A DNA stretch of 38,956 nt from positions 1 through 38,956 of the forward strand of contig CAZEXK010000013.1 in the NCBI GenBank assembly GCA_964516815.1, given 5' to 3'. Below, piece by piece: positions 23,101 to 31,798 of the stretch (position 1 is its first letter; each line of letters opens with the position of its first letter). The notes under the pieces are model-generated. The model worked only from the letters and a program-made list of their open reading frames with translations, was not told the DNA's origin and searched no databases. The position numbers were made by a program, and so were the translations under genes. Source of the DNA: CAIJNA01 sp964516815 (lineage in GTDB: Bacteria; Campylobacterota; Campylobacteria; Campylobacterales; Arcobacteraceae).

Positions 23101-23712
23101 ATGAATGTTGAAAAAATATATAAAGATTCTAATGCCTTACTTGAAGGACATTTTTTATTAAGTAGTGGTAACCACTCACAATACTATTTACAAAGTGCAA
23201 AAGTTTTAGAAGATCCTAAGACAGCTAAACTTTTAGCTGAAACTTTAGCTTTACAAATAAAACAATCTGGTATAAAAATTGATGCAGTTTGCTCACCTGC
23301 ATTAGGTGGAATTATAGCTGGATTTGCACTTGCAAGTGCCCTTGATGTGAGATTTATTTTTGCAGAAAGAGTTCAAAAGCAAATGACAATTAGAAGAGGC
23401 TTTGAGATTACTAAAGGTGAAAACTATTTAATCTGTGAAGATATAATAACTACAGGTGGTTCAGCGCTTGAAGCAGCTATGCAAATACAAAATATGGGTG
23501 GTAATGTTGTTGCATATGCAGCACTTGCAAATAGAGGATTTTGTTCAAAAGAAGGTTCAAATACTTTAAGAAAAGAAAATTGTAAATTACCTAAAGATAT
23601 ACCTCTTTTTGCCTTAGAAGATTTTAAATTTGAAATGTATAGTGAATCTGAATGTCCTTTATGTAAACAAGGAATATCAAAAGCGATTAAGCCAGGTAGC
23701 AGAGGCAACTAA
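23101..23712 (+). CDS. pyrE: orotate phosphoribosyltransferase
   Basis: 203 residues. PRPP-binding motif ICEDIITTGGSALEAA, substrate loop FAERVQKQMTIRRGFEI, and LSSGNHSQYYLQSAK near the N-terminus. It makes OMP from orotate in pyrimidine synthesis. A Cys-containing C-terminal segment (ECPLCKQG) is present, as in related Campylobacterota sequences. Operon with frr and the RDD gene. Confidence 0.95.
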   Translation: MNVEKIYKDSNALLEGHFLLSSGNHSQYYLQSAKVLEDPKTAKLLAETLALQIKQSGIKIDAVCSPALGGIIAGFALASALDVRFIFAERVQKQMTIRRGFEITKGENYLICEDIITTGGSALEAAMQIQNMGGNVVAYAALANRGFCSKEGSNTLRKENCKLPKDIPLFALEDFKFEMYSESECPLCKQGISKAIKPGSRGN

Positions 23713-23717
23713 GCTTA

Positions 23718-24197
23718 GTGGCAATAAGTAAAAATATTAAAGACAATATACCAGATTATACTACTTTAATAGATGCTAGTTTAATGATGCGTTTTAAAGC
23801 CTTCTTAACAGATACTTTTATGATAACAATGCCTTTGATATATATATCTTTTTATTTTATTATGGGTAGTCGTGAAGAATTTGGAGAAGATAAAATAATT
23901 GGTTGGATATATATTATTATTCCACATTTTATTCTTATAATATCTTTGTGGTTTTTTAAACAACAAACACCAGGTTTAAAAGCTTATGAACTTAGTGTTG
24001 TTGATGATATAACATTTAAAAAACCTAGCTTAGTATCTTTAATCAATAGATATATTCAAACATTTATCAGTATTATTTTTGTATTTCCATTATTTTTGCC
24101 TTATTTTAGAAAAGATAGAAAAACATTACAAGATCTTATTTCTAGAACATGTATAAAAATAACTCCAAATAAAGTCATAAATCAAAAAGATAATTGA
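23718..24197 (+). CDS. RDD family membrane protein
   Basis: 159 residues from GTG 23718; an alternative start is ATG 23784. The RDD motif appears as MRFKAFLTDTFMI, with the Arg and Asp kept, followed by two helices and QQTPGLKAYEL with SLINRYIQTF. The family is of uncertain transport or membrane role. It follows pyrE by five bases, and its stop codon overlaps the ATG of the MFS gene. Confidence 0.8.
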   Translation: MAISKNIKDNIPDYTTLIDASLMMRFKAFLTDTFMITMPLIYISFYFIMGSREEFGEDKIIGWIYIIIPHFILIISLWFFKQQTPGLKAYELSVVDDITFKKPSLVSLINRYIQTFISIIFVFPLFLPYFRKDRKTLQDLISRTCIKITPNKVINQKDN

Positions 24198-25276
24198 TGC
24201 TTTTTTTCAAACTAAGTGCATTTTATTTTTTTTATTTTGCTACAGTTGGTATTTATGTAATATTTTTACCAAAAGTATTAAGTGATATAGGGTATACGCC
24301 AAGCGATATTGGTATAGTTCTAGCTCTTGCACCATTAATGCGTTTTCTTACGCCATTTTTGTTTTTAAAACATATAAGTTTAGATGGTAAAATATTTAAA
24401 CTTACATTATATATTGCAGTTATTTGTGCTTATTTATTTGAATATACAATTGATAACTTTTATATTTTTATGATAAATAATGCTATTTTAGGTATTGCAC
24501 TTAGCATTATTTTACCGTATATAGAAATAATTGCGTTAAACAATTTAGGAAAAAGCCAATATGGAAAATCAAGATTATTTGGGTCAATAGGCTTTATGCT
24601 TGTTGCACTTCTACTTGCTAAGTACTTAAGTAACCCTTATATAGCACTTGATTATTATCTTGTAGCTACTATTTTAACGGCTATTTTTTCTATATTATTA
24701 ATAAAATTTGATGTACAACATGAAGAAACTGAAGATGATAAATTATTTAGTATTTTTACATATTGGCCTTTTTGGCTAAGTTTGTTTCTCATGCAAGTTA
24801 GTTTTGGATCATTTTACAATTTTTTTACTATTTATGAAACAGCAAATGGCATAAGCTTAGAAGTTACAGGATATTTATGGTCATTTGGAGTTTTATGTGA
24901 AATTATAATGCTTTATTTTCAAGGACCTTTATTAAAAAAGAATCTTTTAAATATTATTAAATTTTCTATTTTAATTACATCTTTTAGATGGTTTTTACTT
25001 TACTTATTTCCTGAAAATTTATACATTGGATATTTTACTCAAAGTATACATGCTATAAGTTTTGGACTTTATCATAGTGCTGTTATTATTTATTTATATT
25101 CATTGTATAGCAATAAAAAATTAGCACAACAGTTTATGTTTGGTATTGCATATGGATTAGGAGCATTTTTTGGAGCTATTATTTCAGGATACACTTATGG
25201 TGAATTTTTATTTTTATATAGTGCAGTTATAGCTTTTATATCATTTCTTAGTTTACAAATGAGTACTAATAAATAG
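24197..25276 (+). CDS. MFS transporter (MFS_1-like / HcaT-type)
   Basis: 359 residues from ATG 24197, which overlaps the RDD stop (TGATG); the TTG one codon upstream is less likely. About 12 hydrophobic segments. The N-terminus (FFKLSAFYFFYFATVGIYV) and LPKVLSDIGYTPSDIG resemble the MFS_1-like family that includes the phenylpropionate permease HcaT and LacY-type carriers. The substrate cannot be predicted. Its 3' end overlaps the convergent small gene by 11 bases. Confidence 0.8.
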   Translation: MLFFKLSAFYFFYFATVGIYVIFLPKVLSDIGYTPSDIGIVLALAPLMRFLTPFLFLKHISLDGKIFKLTLYIAVICAYLFEYTIDNFYIFMINNAILGIALSIILPYIEIIALNNLGKSQYGKSRLFGSIGFMLVALLLAKYLSNPYIALDYYLVATILTAIFSILLIKFDVQHEETEDDKLFSIFTYWPFWLSLFLMQVSFGSFYNFFTIYETANGISLEVTGYLWSFGVLCEIIMLYFQGPLLKKNLLNIIKFSILITSFRWFLLYLFPENLYIGYFTQSIHAISFGLYHSAVIIYLYSLYSNKKLAQQFMFGIAYGLGAFFGAIISGYTYGEFLFLYSAVIAFISFLSLQMSTNK

Positions 25277-25589
25277 AAGCCACTCCATCATCCATATATT
25301 CATCTATTTTATTTAACATAATTTCGTATGATAAATCTCCAATTTTATTAAATAGTACAATTTCTTCCCCAAAATCGTTATGAATGAAATGATCTTTATT
25401 TATTACTTCACTATACAATTTTTTTATATCTTCATCACTTTCTAAAGAATTATATAAAAACCAATTAAGAGTGTTATTTTCAATTCTCAATAATCCGTAA
25501 GTATTTTTATCATCTACATAATCTTGTATTGTGCCATTTTCAAATCTAGCACCTACTGCCATATCATGTTCATTTAAAATCATTTCCAT
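25266..25589 (-). CDS. conserved-looking hypothetical acidic protein
   Basis: 107 residues, soluble and acidic, with alternating strand and helix: MILNEHDMAVGARFENGTI, TYGLLRIENNTLNWFLYNS, EEIVLFNKIGDLSYEIMLN. No signal peptide or membrane segment. The start follows AAAGGACAAGAATGG; the second Met is possible. Codon use is like that of its neighbours. I do not recognise the family. Confidence 0.6.
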   Translation of the reverse strand: MEMILNEHDMAVGARFENGTIQDYVDDKNTYGLLRIENNTLNWFLYNSLESDEDIKKLYSEVINKDHFIHNDFGEEIVLFNKIGDLSYEIMLNKIDEYMDDGVASIY

Positions 25590-25684
25590 TCTTGTCCTTT
25601 AAAAATTGATTATAGCAAAACTAATTAAAAGAATATTTAAAAATAAAAGCTATTTAGTTTTAGGAGTATTTAATAAATAAAAGT

Positions 25685-25690
25685 TATAAT
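25685..25690 (+). promoter_or_regulatory. putative -10 box for SRP RNA
   Basis: TATAAT six bases before the predicted 5' end of the SRP RNA. This fits the expected distance from -10 box to transcription start. Confidence 0.5.
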
Positions 25691-25695
25691 TACGA

Positions 25696-25797
25696 ACCTT
25701 TTTTAGACCTTTGCAATTTTTTTTAAGAGCAACTCCCCAGGGTAGGAATACAGCAAGGAACTTTTATCTTTGATGTGCTTAGGTATCTGGAAAGGGT
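25696..25797 (+). ncRNA. ffs: small signal recognition particle RNA (4.5S type)
   Basis: About 102 bases. The helix-8 core is unmistakable: CCAGGGTAGGAATACAGCA (25738-25756) folds as GTA-GGAA-TAC with the GGAA tetraloop and the asymmetric AGCA side, and TGTGCTTAGGTATCTGG (25774-25790) is the returning strand, matching the TGTGCCGGGATGTAGCTGG of E. coli 4.5S RNA. ACCTTT at the 5' end pairs with AAAGGGT at the 3' end. With Ffh it targets membrane proteins co-translationally. Ends are estimates from the pairing and the -10 box. A GTACTTAA-tat-TTAAGTAC hairpin follows directly. Confidence 0.88.
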
Positions 25798-25814
25798 ACT
25801 TAATATTTAAGTAC
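25796..25814. repeat. perfect inverted repeat after SRP RNA
   Basis: GTACTTAA-tat-TTAAGTAC, an 8-bp stem with a three-base loop. It could be a processing or termination structure for the SRP RNA, or for the convergent DAHP synthase gene. Neither strand has a following T tract, so it is not a canonical terminator. Confidence 0.5.
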
Positions 25815-25832
25815 AATCCTCAAACAATTATT

Positions 25833-27182
25833 TTATGCATTTTTTAGTGTATTAGCAATAGTAAATGCTAATTCTAAAGCTTGATCAGCATTAAGTCTAG
25901 GATCACATTGTGTGTGATATCTACTTGTTAAATCTTCTGTAGAAATATTACAAGATTCGCTTCCTGTACATTCTGTTACATCTAATCCTGTCATTTCAAG
26001 GTGAATTCCACCAGCTATTGTTCCATGCTCTTTATGTATTGCAAAAAATTGCTCAACTTCACTTAAAATATTTGAAAAATCTCTAGTTTTATATCCATTG
26101 GATGCTTTTTCTACATTACCGTGCATAGGATCACACGACCATAATACATTTTTTTTCTCTTCTTTTACTCTTGCTAAAAGTTTTGGAAAATATGTTTGTA
26201 TTTTACTAGCACCCATTCTTACTATTAGGTTTAATCTACCTTCTTCATTATTTGGATTTAAAGCATCTATTAATTGAATTAATTCATCTTCTTTCATTGT
26301 GGGCCCAACTTTACAACCAATAGGGTTTTGAATACCTCTAAAGTACTCTATATGAGCCTCATCTAATGCTCTTGTTCTATCACCTATCCATAACATATGT
26401 GCACTACAATCATACCACTCTCCAGTTAATGAATCTTTTCTAGTCATACTTTGTTCATAGTTTAACAATAATGCTTCATGAGAAGTATATACTTTAGTTT
26501 CAGTCAATGTGGGAGTATTTGATGCATCAATTCCACAAGCTTTCATAAAAGCTAAACTTTCAGATATTTTATTTGTTATCTCATGGTATTGTTCACCTAA
26601 TTTATTATTCTTCATATAATCTAAATTCCAATCGTGAACTTTAGATAAATCAGCCATACCACCTTTTGAAAATGCACGAAGTAAATTCATAGTAGCTGCA
26701 CTTTGATTGTATGCTTTGATTAAATTATTTGGATTTGGTTCTCTTTTTTGTACATCTGCTTGAATTTCATTTATGATATCACCTCTATAACTTGGGTAAG
26801 AAACTCCATTAACTTCTTCAAAATCACTAGATCTTGGCTTAGCAAATTGTCCTGCTACTCTACCTACTTTAACTATTGGTTTACCAGAACTATAAGCAAG
26901 AACAACTGACATTTGCATCAAAAGTTTAAATAATGATTGTATATTATTTGCATCAAAAGCTTTAAAACTTTCAGCACAATCTCCACCTTGAAGTAAAAAA
27001 GACTCTCCTCTAGAAGCTTGAGCAAATCTTTTTTTCAAACTTCTAGCTTCTCCTGCAAATATCAAAGGAGGATAAGATGATAATTCTTCTTCAACACTTT
27101 TTAATTCTTCTTGATTTTTATATGTTGGTTGTTGTTTTATATTTAATTTTCTCCACGAACTAGGTGACCATGTATTACTCAT
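25833..27182 (-). CDS. 3-deoxy-7-phosphoheptulonate synthase, class II
   Basis: 449 residues, the normal length for the class II (plant/Mycobacterium-type) enzyme. It condenses PEP and erythrose 4-phosphate, the first step of the shikimate pathway. Visible: WSPSSWRKL at the start, LLQGGDCAESF (metal Cys), VGRVAGQFAKPRS, YRGDIIN, CDPMHGN (His), GGIHLEMTG (Glu) and YHTQCDPRLN (Asp). All four metal ligands are present. It lies 12 bases downstream of the transaldolase gene; both enzymes use erythrose 4-phosphate, so the pairing makes metabolic sense. Confidence 0.95.
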   Translation of the reverse strand: MSNTWSPSSWRKLNIKQQPTYKNQEELKSVEEELSSYPPLIFAGEARSLKKRFAQASRGESFLLQGGDCAESFKAFDANNIQSLFKLLMQMSVVLAYSSGKPIVKVGRVAGQFAKPRSSDFEEVNGVSYPSYRGDIINEIQADVQKREPNPNNLIKAYNQSAATMNLLRAFSKGGMADLSKVHDWNLDYMKNNKLGEQYHEITNKISESLAFMKACGIDASNTPTLTETKVYTSHEALLLNYEQSMTRKDSLTGEWYDCSAHMLWIGDRTRALDEAHIEYFRGIQNPIGCKVGPTMKEDELIQLIDALNPNNEEGRLNLIVRMGASKIQTYFPKLLARVKEEKKNVLWSCDPMHGNVEKASNGYKTRDFSNILSEVEQFFAIHKEHGTIAGGIHLEMTGLDVTECTGSESCNISTEDLTSRYHTQCDPRLNADQALELAFTIANTLKNA

Positions 27183-27194
27183 ATTATATTCCTT

Positions 27195-28190
27195 CTAATT
27201 TTCTAATTTAACTTTTTTTAAAATATTTTTAAATGATGTTTTAAAAGATTCTAAACCATCATGTAAAAGTTCGGCACTTATTTTTTGCATATCAATTTGA
27301 TTTTCAATCAAAGTATTAAAATATACATTTATTTCATCTATATTTGGTACAACAGAAGCTTCAAAATTATCTTTTTTAATATATGCTTTAATTGTATTTA
27401 GAGGTGCCGTGTTTATACTATGTGGATAAATTAAATTATCAATATAATATGATTCATCTAGTTCATCACCTTTGACACCCGTACTAGCAAAAAGAGTTCG
27501 AATATTTTTGTTATTAATTTTTTGAATTTCTAAATAACATTTTGTTGCGTTATAAATACCTGTTTTTGATGTTGTTATATTCAAGTTTTTTAATTGCTTA
27601 TCTAAGATTCTATCAAATCTACTTACAAATACAGATACAACTGCTTGAGTATTATTACTTTTTTGTATACCTCTATTTAGAGCATTTGCACAATTTATTG
27701 CTTGTTGTACGGAAAACACTAAAGTTGCATTTACATTTATACCTAAGCTAGTTAGCTTTTCCATAGCAATATATCCAGCTTCAGTTGCAGGAACTTTAAT
27801 CATAACATTGTTATAAGATATTTGAGAATAAAGCCGCTTACCTTCTTTTATAGTTGCTTGTGCATCATCACAAAGCATAGGGTCAACTTCAATAGAAATA
27901 AAACCACTATCATTTATTTTATCATTTAAGTCATGCATAATATTAGCTGCACTTTTTATATCTGTGATTACTAATTCTTCATATATTTTTTTATTGTCAT
28001 TTTCTTGTAACATTAATATTTGTTGTTTATAAGCATCACTTGAAGTAAATGATTGTTCAAAGATAGCTGGATTTGATGTAACTCCGTGAATTATATCATT
28101 GTTTATAATATCTTTAAATTCATTATTCAAAAAATCTCTTTCTATAAAATCACACCAAAGTGAAAAATTTATATCATTTTTTAAATTCAT
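27195..28190 (-). CDS. tal: transaldolase
   Basis: 331 residues. LWCDFIERDFL, IIHGVTSNPAIFEQSF (family signature), IEVDPMLCDDAQ, and the Schiff-base lysine K132 in VMIKVPATEAG. It moves a dihydroxyacetone unit in the pentose phosphate pathway, producing or consuming erythrose 4-phosphate. This longer form is the Campylobacter/actinobacterial type. A clear AAGGAT ribosome binding site. Ten bases separate it from the upstream small gene. Confidence 0.93.
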   Translation of the reverse strand: MNLKNDINFSLWCDFIERDFLNNEFKDIINNDIIHGVTSNPAIFEQSFTSSDAYKQQILMLQENDNKKIYEELVITDIKSAANIMHDLNDKINDSGFISIEVDPMLCDDAQATIKEGKRLYSQISYNNVMIKVPATEAGYIAMEKLTSLGINVNATLVFSVQQAINCANALNRGIQKSNNTQAVVSVFVSRFDRILDKQLKNLNITTSKTGIYNATKCYLEIQKINNKNIRTLFASTGVKGDELDESYYIDNLIYPHSINTAPLNTIKAYIKKDNFEASVVPNIDEINVYFNTLIENQIDMQKISAELLHDGLESFKTSFKNILKKVKLEN

Positions 28191-28200
28191 ATTTATCCTT

Positions 28201-28521
28201 TTACCTGCAAGTAATATCTTGCTTAACTTCTTTTTTAAAATCTTTAAAAATAAAACCTTTACATGCTTTATTTTGTTTGTTATTGAATTTTACAAAATAC
28301 TTATACCCTTGGATCTTAGTATCTTTATTTTCAACTTTTGTTTTACTATAAATTTTTAAATTACTAATATTTTCGTATCCTAATTTATTTAATATATCAT
28401 TGGCTTTTAATACTTTGTTACTTTGAACTAAAAAATACACTAAGATAGCTATTACTAATAATATTATCATAATCAGCTTGCTTTTGAATGGAAGCTTTCT
28501 TGTTTGAACATTGTTTTGCAT
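28201..28521 (-). CDS. hypothetical single-pass membrane-anchored protein
   Basis: 106 residues. N-terminal basic cytoplasmic segment, one membrane helix (LIMIILLVIAILVYFLVQS), and an extracytoplasmic part with two Cys near the end (KACKGF and ITCR), which could form a disulfide. First gene of the tal/DAHP synthase group. Family unknown; function not predictable. Confidence 0.6.
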   Translation of the reverse strand: MQNNVQTRKLPFKSKLIMIILLVIAILVYFLVQSNKVLKANDILNKLGYENISNLKIYSKTKVENKDTKIQGYKYFVKFNNKQNKACKGFIFKDFKKEVKQDITCR

Positions 28522-28608
28522 TAATATAGCCTTTTAAAGCGATAATATTATCATAATTATTATAAAACTTACGAGTAGTTTTTCACGATAGTTTAACATC
28601 TTTTTGGA

Positions 28609-28614
28609 TATAAT
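28609..28614 (+). promoter_or_regulatory. -10 box placed for a leaderless transcript
   Basis: TATAAT lies only six bases before the ATG at 28621. Transcription would start at or next to the A of the start codon, giving a leaderless mRNA, and no ribosome binding site is present between. Confidence 0.5.
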
Positions 28615-28620
28615 TTTTTC

Positions 28621-30081
28621 ATGAAAAACGTATTGATTTTATTAGATGGTAGCATTGCTAATGGACTATTAAACAGACTTATATTACAAGATACTTCTCA
28701 TAGTTTATATGATATTGTTTATACAAACGATAATCTCATATCTAAAACATATCCTAAAAACTTTACATTTTATAAGTTTGATCCTTCTTCATATACAAAA
28801 TTAGAATTTTTAATGAGAAAAACAATATATAACAATATTTTAGTAATCTTATCTACAAAGCCTGATACAATTGCAGTTGTTGATAATATTGTTAAAATTA
28901 ATCCTCAAATATATTTTACAGTTTACAATTATTGGAGTATAGATTTTAACAATGAGCGTATACAAAACTTTGATGCAATTGGTATTTTAGGAAATGGTTT
29001 ATTAGAACAGCTTCCTAATTTACCAGTTATTGCTCAAAATATTGGCTTAAAAGAGGGTGAAATAATGGAAATTTCTGTTCCATTTGGTAGTTCTTATGCA
29101 CATAGATATGTAAGTAGTATTGCACAAAAAAAATGGAAGATGTTTGCTTTATATAGAAACAATGTATTAATCAATATAAAACCAACGTTGATAATAAAAC
29201 CAAATGATAAAATACTAATCATTGGAAAACCAAGCGTATTGCTACAAGTACATGCTTTAATATCAAAATCTCATGGACATTTCCCAATGCCCTTTGGACG
29301 CAATATTTATGTTTATGTTGATATGTATTTACAAGATATACACGATATTATAAATTGCATAGAAAAAGCATTGTTTTTAAACAATAGATTTAAAAATAAT
29401 TCTCTAGTTGTTAAAATAGTTAGACCCAGTACAGTTAGTGATATAACTATAATAAAAGATAGAATTAAAAATATTAAAAATACAATAATAGAATTTAATT
29501 ATGATAAAAGTTCTTTGCAAAATATTATCTATACAGATAAGAAAAAACACTCTGTTGGTTTACTAATAATGAGTCAAACATTACTAAAGAAAAAATCAAT
29601 ATCAAGCCAAGTTATAAATACAAAAGTAGCTATTTTTAAAGTAGGTAAAGAAAAGATGAAAAATATATTTAAAACAAAAATCATTTTAAATAAAACAAAT
29701 GAATATGAACAAATATCACCTATAATATTTGACATATCTGCACAATTAAAATTAAAAATAGAACTAATAAATGCTGACCCTATAGGTGATTTAAATAGAA
29801 ATAAAATAATTGACCATTTCAAAAACTTATCTGATATTTTTAATCAAAAAATATCTATTACTAGCAATAATAAAAATCCTGTTAAAGAGATATCAAATTC
29901 TAAAAATATTTTGCAGATTTTTCCTTTAAAACATGATATGTTTAAACAAAGTGTAAGTGATTTATTTAGTACAGATAGTGATTTACATTGTTTTAATTTT
30001 AAAACTACAAATCAAATACTAATACCAATAATAGAAGATAGAAAATCAGATAATAGAAAAAGGAGGAAAAATGATATTTGA
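28621..30081 (+). CDS. COG3400-type protein with TrkA-C (RCK_C) domain
   Basis: 486 residues. An N-terminal Rossmann-like domain (MKNVLILLDGSIANGLLNR), a TrkA-C-like domain at about 145-200 (EGEIMEISVPFGSSYAHRYV, PNDKILIIGKPSVLLQV), and a long C-terminal part of alternating strands and helices. This layout matches COG3400, proteins with a TrkA-C domain in Campylobacterota whose ligand is unknown. RCK_C domains bind small ligands that gate K+ channels or transporters. It overlaps the aminotransferase gene by 11 bases. No channel gene is adjacent. Confidence 0.68.
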   Translation: MKNVLILLDGSIANGLLNRLILQDTSHSLYDIVYTNDNLISKTYPKNFTFYKFDPSSYTKLEFLMRKTIYNNILVILSTKPDTIAVVDNIVKINPQIYFTVYNYWSIDFNNERIQNFDAIGILGNGLLEQLPNLPVIAQNIGLKEGEIMEISVPFGSSYAHRYVSSIAQKKWKMFALYRNNVLINIKPTLIIKPNDKILIIGKPSVLLQVHALISKSHGHFPMPFGRNIYVYVDMYLQDIHDIINCIEKALFLNNRFKNNSLVVKIVRPSTVSDITIIKDRIKNIKNTIIEFNYDKSSLQNIIYTDKKKHSVGLLIMSQTLLKKKSISSQVINTKVAIFKVGKEKMKNIFKTKIILNKTNEYEQISPIIFDISAQLKLKIELINADPIGDLNRNKIIDHFKNLSDIFNQKISITSNNKNPVKEISNSKNILQIFPLKHDMFKQSVSDLFSTDSDLHCFNFKTTNQILIPIIEDRKSDNRKRRKNDI

Positions 30082-31207
30082 AAAGTATCCATTTGAAAAA
30101 TTAAATAATTTATTAAAAGATATAAAACCAAATGATAAATATGAAGTATCAAGCTTAACTATTGGAGAGCCTCAGTTCGATACACCAACATTTATACAAG
30201 AAGAATTACAAAATAATACAAATTTTTTAAATAAATACCCAAAAAGTACAGGAGAAACTTATTTAAAAGAAGCGATGATAAACTTTAATAAAAAAAGATT
30301 TAATATTAAACTAGATTTGGATGAAATTATTCCTGTATTTGGAACAAGAGAAGTATTGTTTAATTTTCCTCAGTTTTATTTGTTTGGTAAAACTAATCCT
30401 ACTATGGCGTATACGAATCCATTTTATCAAATATATGAGGGTGCTGCTAAAGCTTGTAAAGCTAAAGTAATTCATCTTGATTTGATAAAAGAAAATAATT
30501 TTCTACCACAAATTAATGATGAAGAGTTAAAGCAGTGTGATTTAGTAATATTGAATTTTCCAAATAATCCTACGTCTGCTACTATTAGCCAAACTGAATT
30601 AGAAAAATGGGTTAAAAAATCTTTAGAATTTGACTTTGTACTAATAAACGATGAATGCTATAGTGAATTATATTTTGATGAACAAAAAAAACCTATAAGT
30701 TTACTAGAAGCTTGTGTTAGTTGTGGTAATACAACATTTAAAAATTGTTTGGTTTTGAATTCTATTTCAAAAAGATCTTCAGCACCTGGGCTGAGAAGTG
30801 GATTTATTGCAGGAGATAAAAATATATTAAAAGAGTATATGAAGTATAGAACTTATGTTGGTTGCGCCTTACCTATCCCTTTACAAAAAACTGCATGTGT
30901 AGCATGGAGTGATGAAGAACATGTACAAAAATTTAGAAAAATATACAAAAGAAACTTCGCTATAGCAAAAGAAATACTAAATATTGATATACCTTATGCT
31001 ACATTTTATATTTGGCTTGAAGTTAAAGATGAATTAAAATTTACACAAGAGTTATACGCTAAAAAAAATATAAAAGTATTACCAGGTTCTTATTTAGGAA
31101 GAGAAGGTATTGGTAAAAACTATGTAAGAATTGCTTTAGTTCAAAACAATGAAAAAACAACAGAAGTATTAACAAGATTAAATGATTTTATAAAGGAATA
31201 CAAATAA
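30071..31207 (+). CDS. dapC: PLP-dependent aminotransferase, DapC-like
   Basis: 378 residues, class I/II fold. LTIGEPQFDTP at the N-terminus, NFPNNPTSATIS, INDECYSELYF, and the PLP lysine K234 in SISKRSSAPGLRSGF, a form typical of succinyldiaminopimelate transaminase; YVRIALVQN near the end. In the lysine and peptidoglycan pathway it would make N-succinyl-diaminopimelate. Strong ribosome binding site (AAAGGAGG). murC two genes downstream fits a cell-wall theme. Another aspartate-family substrate is possible. Confidence 0.78.
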   Translation: MIFEKYPFEKLNNLLKDIKPNDKYEVSSLTIGEPQFDTPTFIQEELQNNTNFLNKYPKSTGETYLKEAMINFNKKRFNIKLDLDEIIPVFGTREVLFNFPQFYLFGKTNPTMAYTNPFYQIYEGAAKACKAKVIHLDLIKENNFLPQINDEELKQCDLVILNFPNNPTSATISQTELEKWVKKSLEFDFVLINDECYSELYFDEQKKPISLLEACVSCGNTTFKNCLVLNSISKRSSAPGLRSGFIAGDKNILKEYMKYRTYVGCALPIPLQKTACVAWSDEEHVQKFRKIYKRNFAIAKEILNIDIPYATFYIWLEVKDELKFTQELYAKKNIKVLPGSYLGREGIGKNYVRIALVQNNEKTTEVLTRLNDFIKEYK

Positions 31208-31794
31208 TGACACAAGAAGAAATGATACAAGCAAGTAGTGACCCTGACTTTTTAATATATTTGAAACAAAGAGAATCAGATGTTTTAGAGTCAAAAAATA
31301 TTTCAGGATTGTATGAAGTTCTTGATATGTTACTTATTTTAGATTTACAAGAGCAAAGAATAAACAAAATATACGAATTAATATTAAGTGTGGCCTTTGA
31401 TGGTATAGAAAATAGACTAAAATCTCAAATAAAACTAAAGCTCGATGGAGATAACGAAGACAAATTTTATATAAGAGCATTTTATGAACATAGTATTGAA
31501 AAGTGGAGTAGAAACGATAATAAAGGTGCAAAAGAATTATTTTTTGTGTTATCACAAATAATAGATGATGAAAAACTATTAGATGCAGTTAATATAAAAT
31601 TATTAGCATGTAATGATGCTATTGATATGGAAGTTTTTTATGAAGAAAAAATATCACATCAACAAAGTGTAGAAGATGAAAAATATGGATATTTTTTAGT
31701 TGATTTTACTTTTGATACTAAAGAATACCTTAGTAATAATCAAACAAAACTACAAGAGGTTTTTGAAGAATTAAAACCTCTTATTACTGCGTAG
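31207..31794 (+). CDS. hypothetical acidic helical protein
   Basis: 195 residues, soluble, acidic and mostly helical (MIQASSDPDFLIYLKQRE, EVLDMLLILDLQEQRINK). No signal peptide or membrane segment. It shares one base with the aminotransferase stop (TAATG) and precedes murC by four bases, so it is surely translated within this operon. I cannot name the family. Confidence 0.65.
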   Translation: MTQEEMIQASSDPDFLIYLKQRESDVLESKNISGLYEVLDMLLILDLQEQRINKIYELILSVAFDGIENRLKSQIKLKLDGDNEDKFYIRAFYEHSIEKWSRNDNKGAKELFFVLSQIIDDEKLLDAVNIKLLACNDAIDMEVFYEEKISHQQSVEDEKYGYFLVDFTFDTKEYLSNNQTKLQEVFEELKPLITA

Positions 31795-31798
31795 TTAT

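Noticed and set aside
31207..31794. Known function for the acidic protein before murC
   Set aside because: No motif could be matched; the position alone does not justify a cell-wall role.
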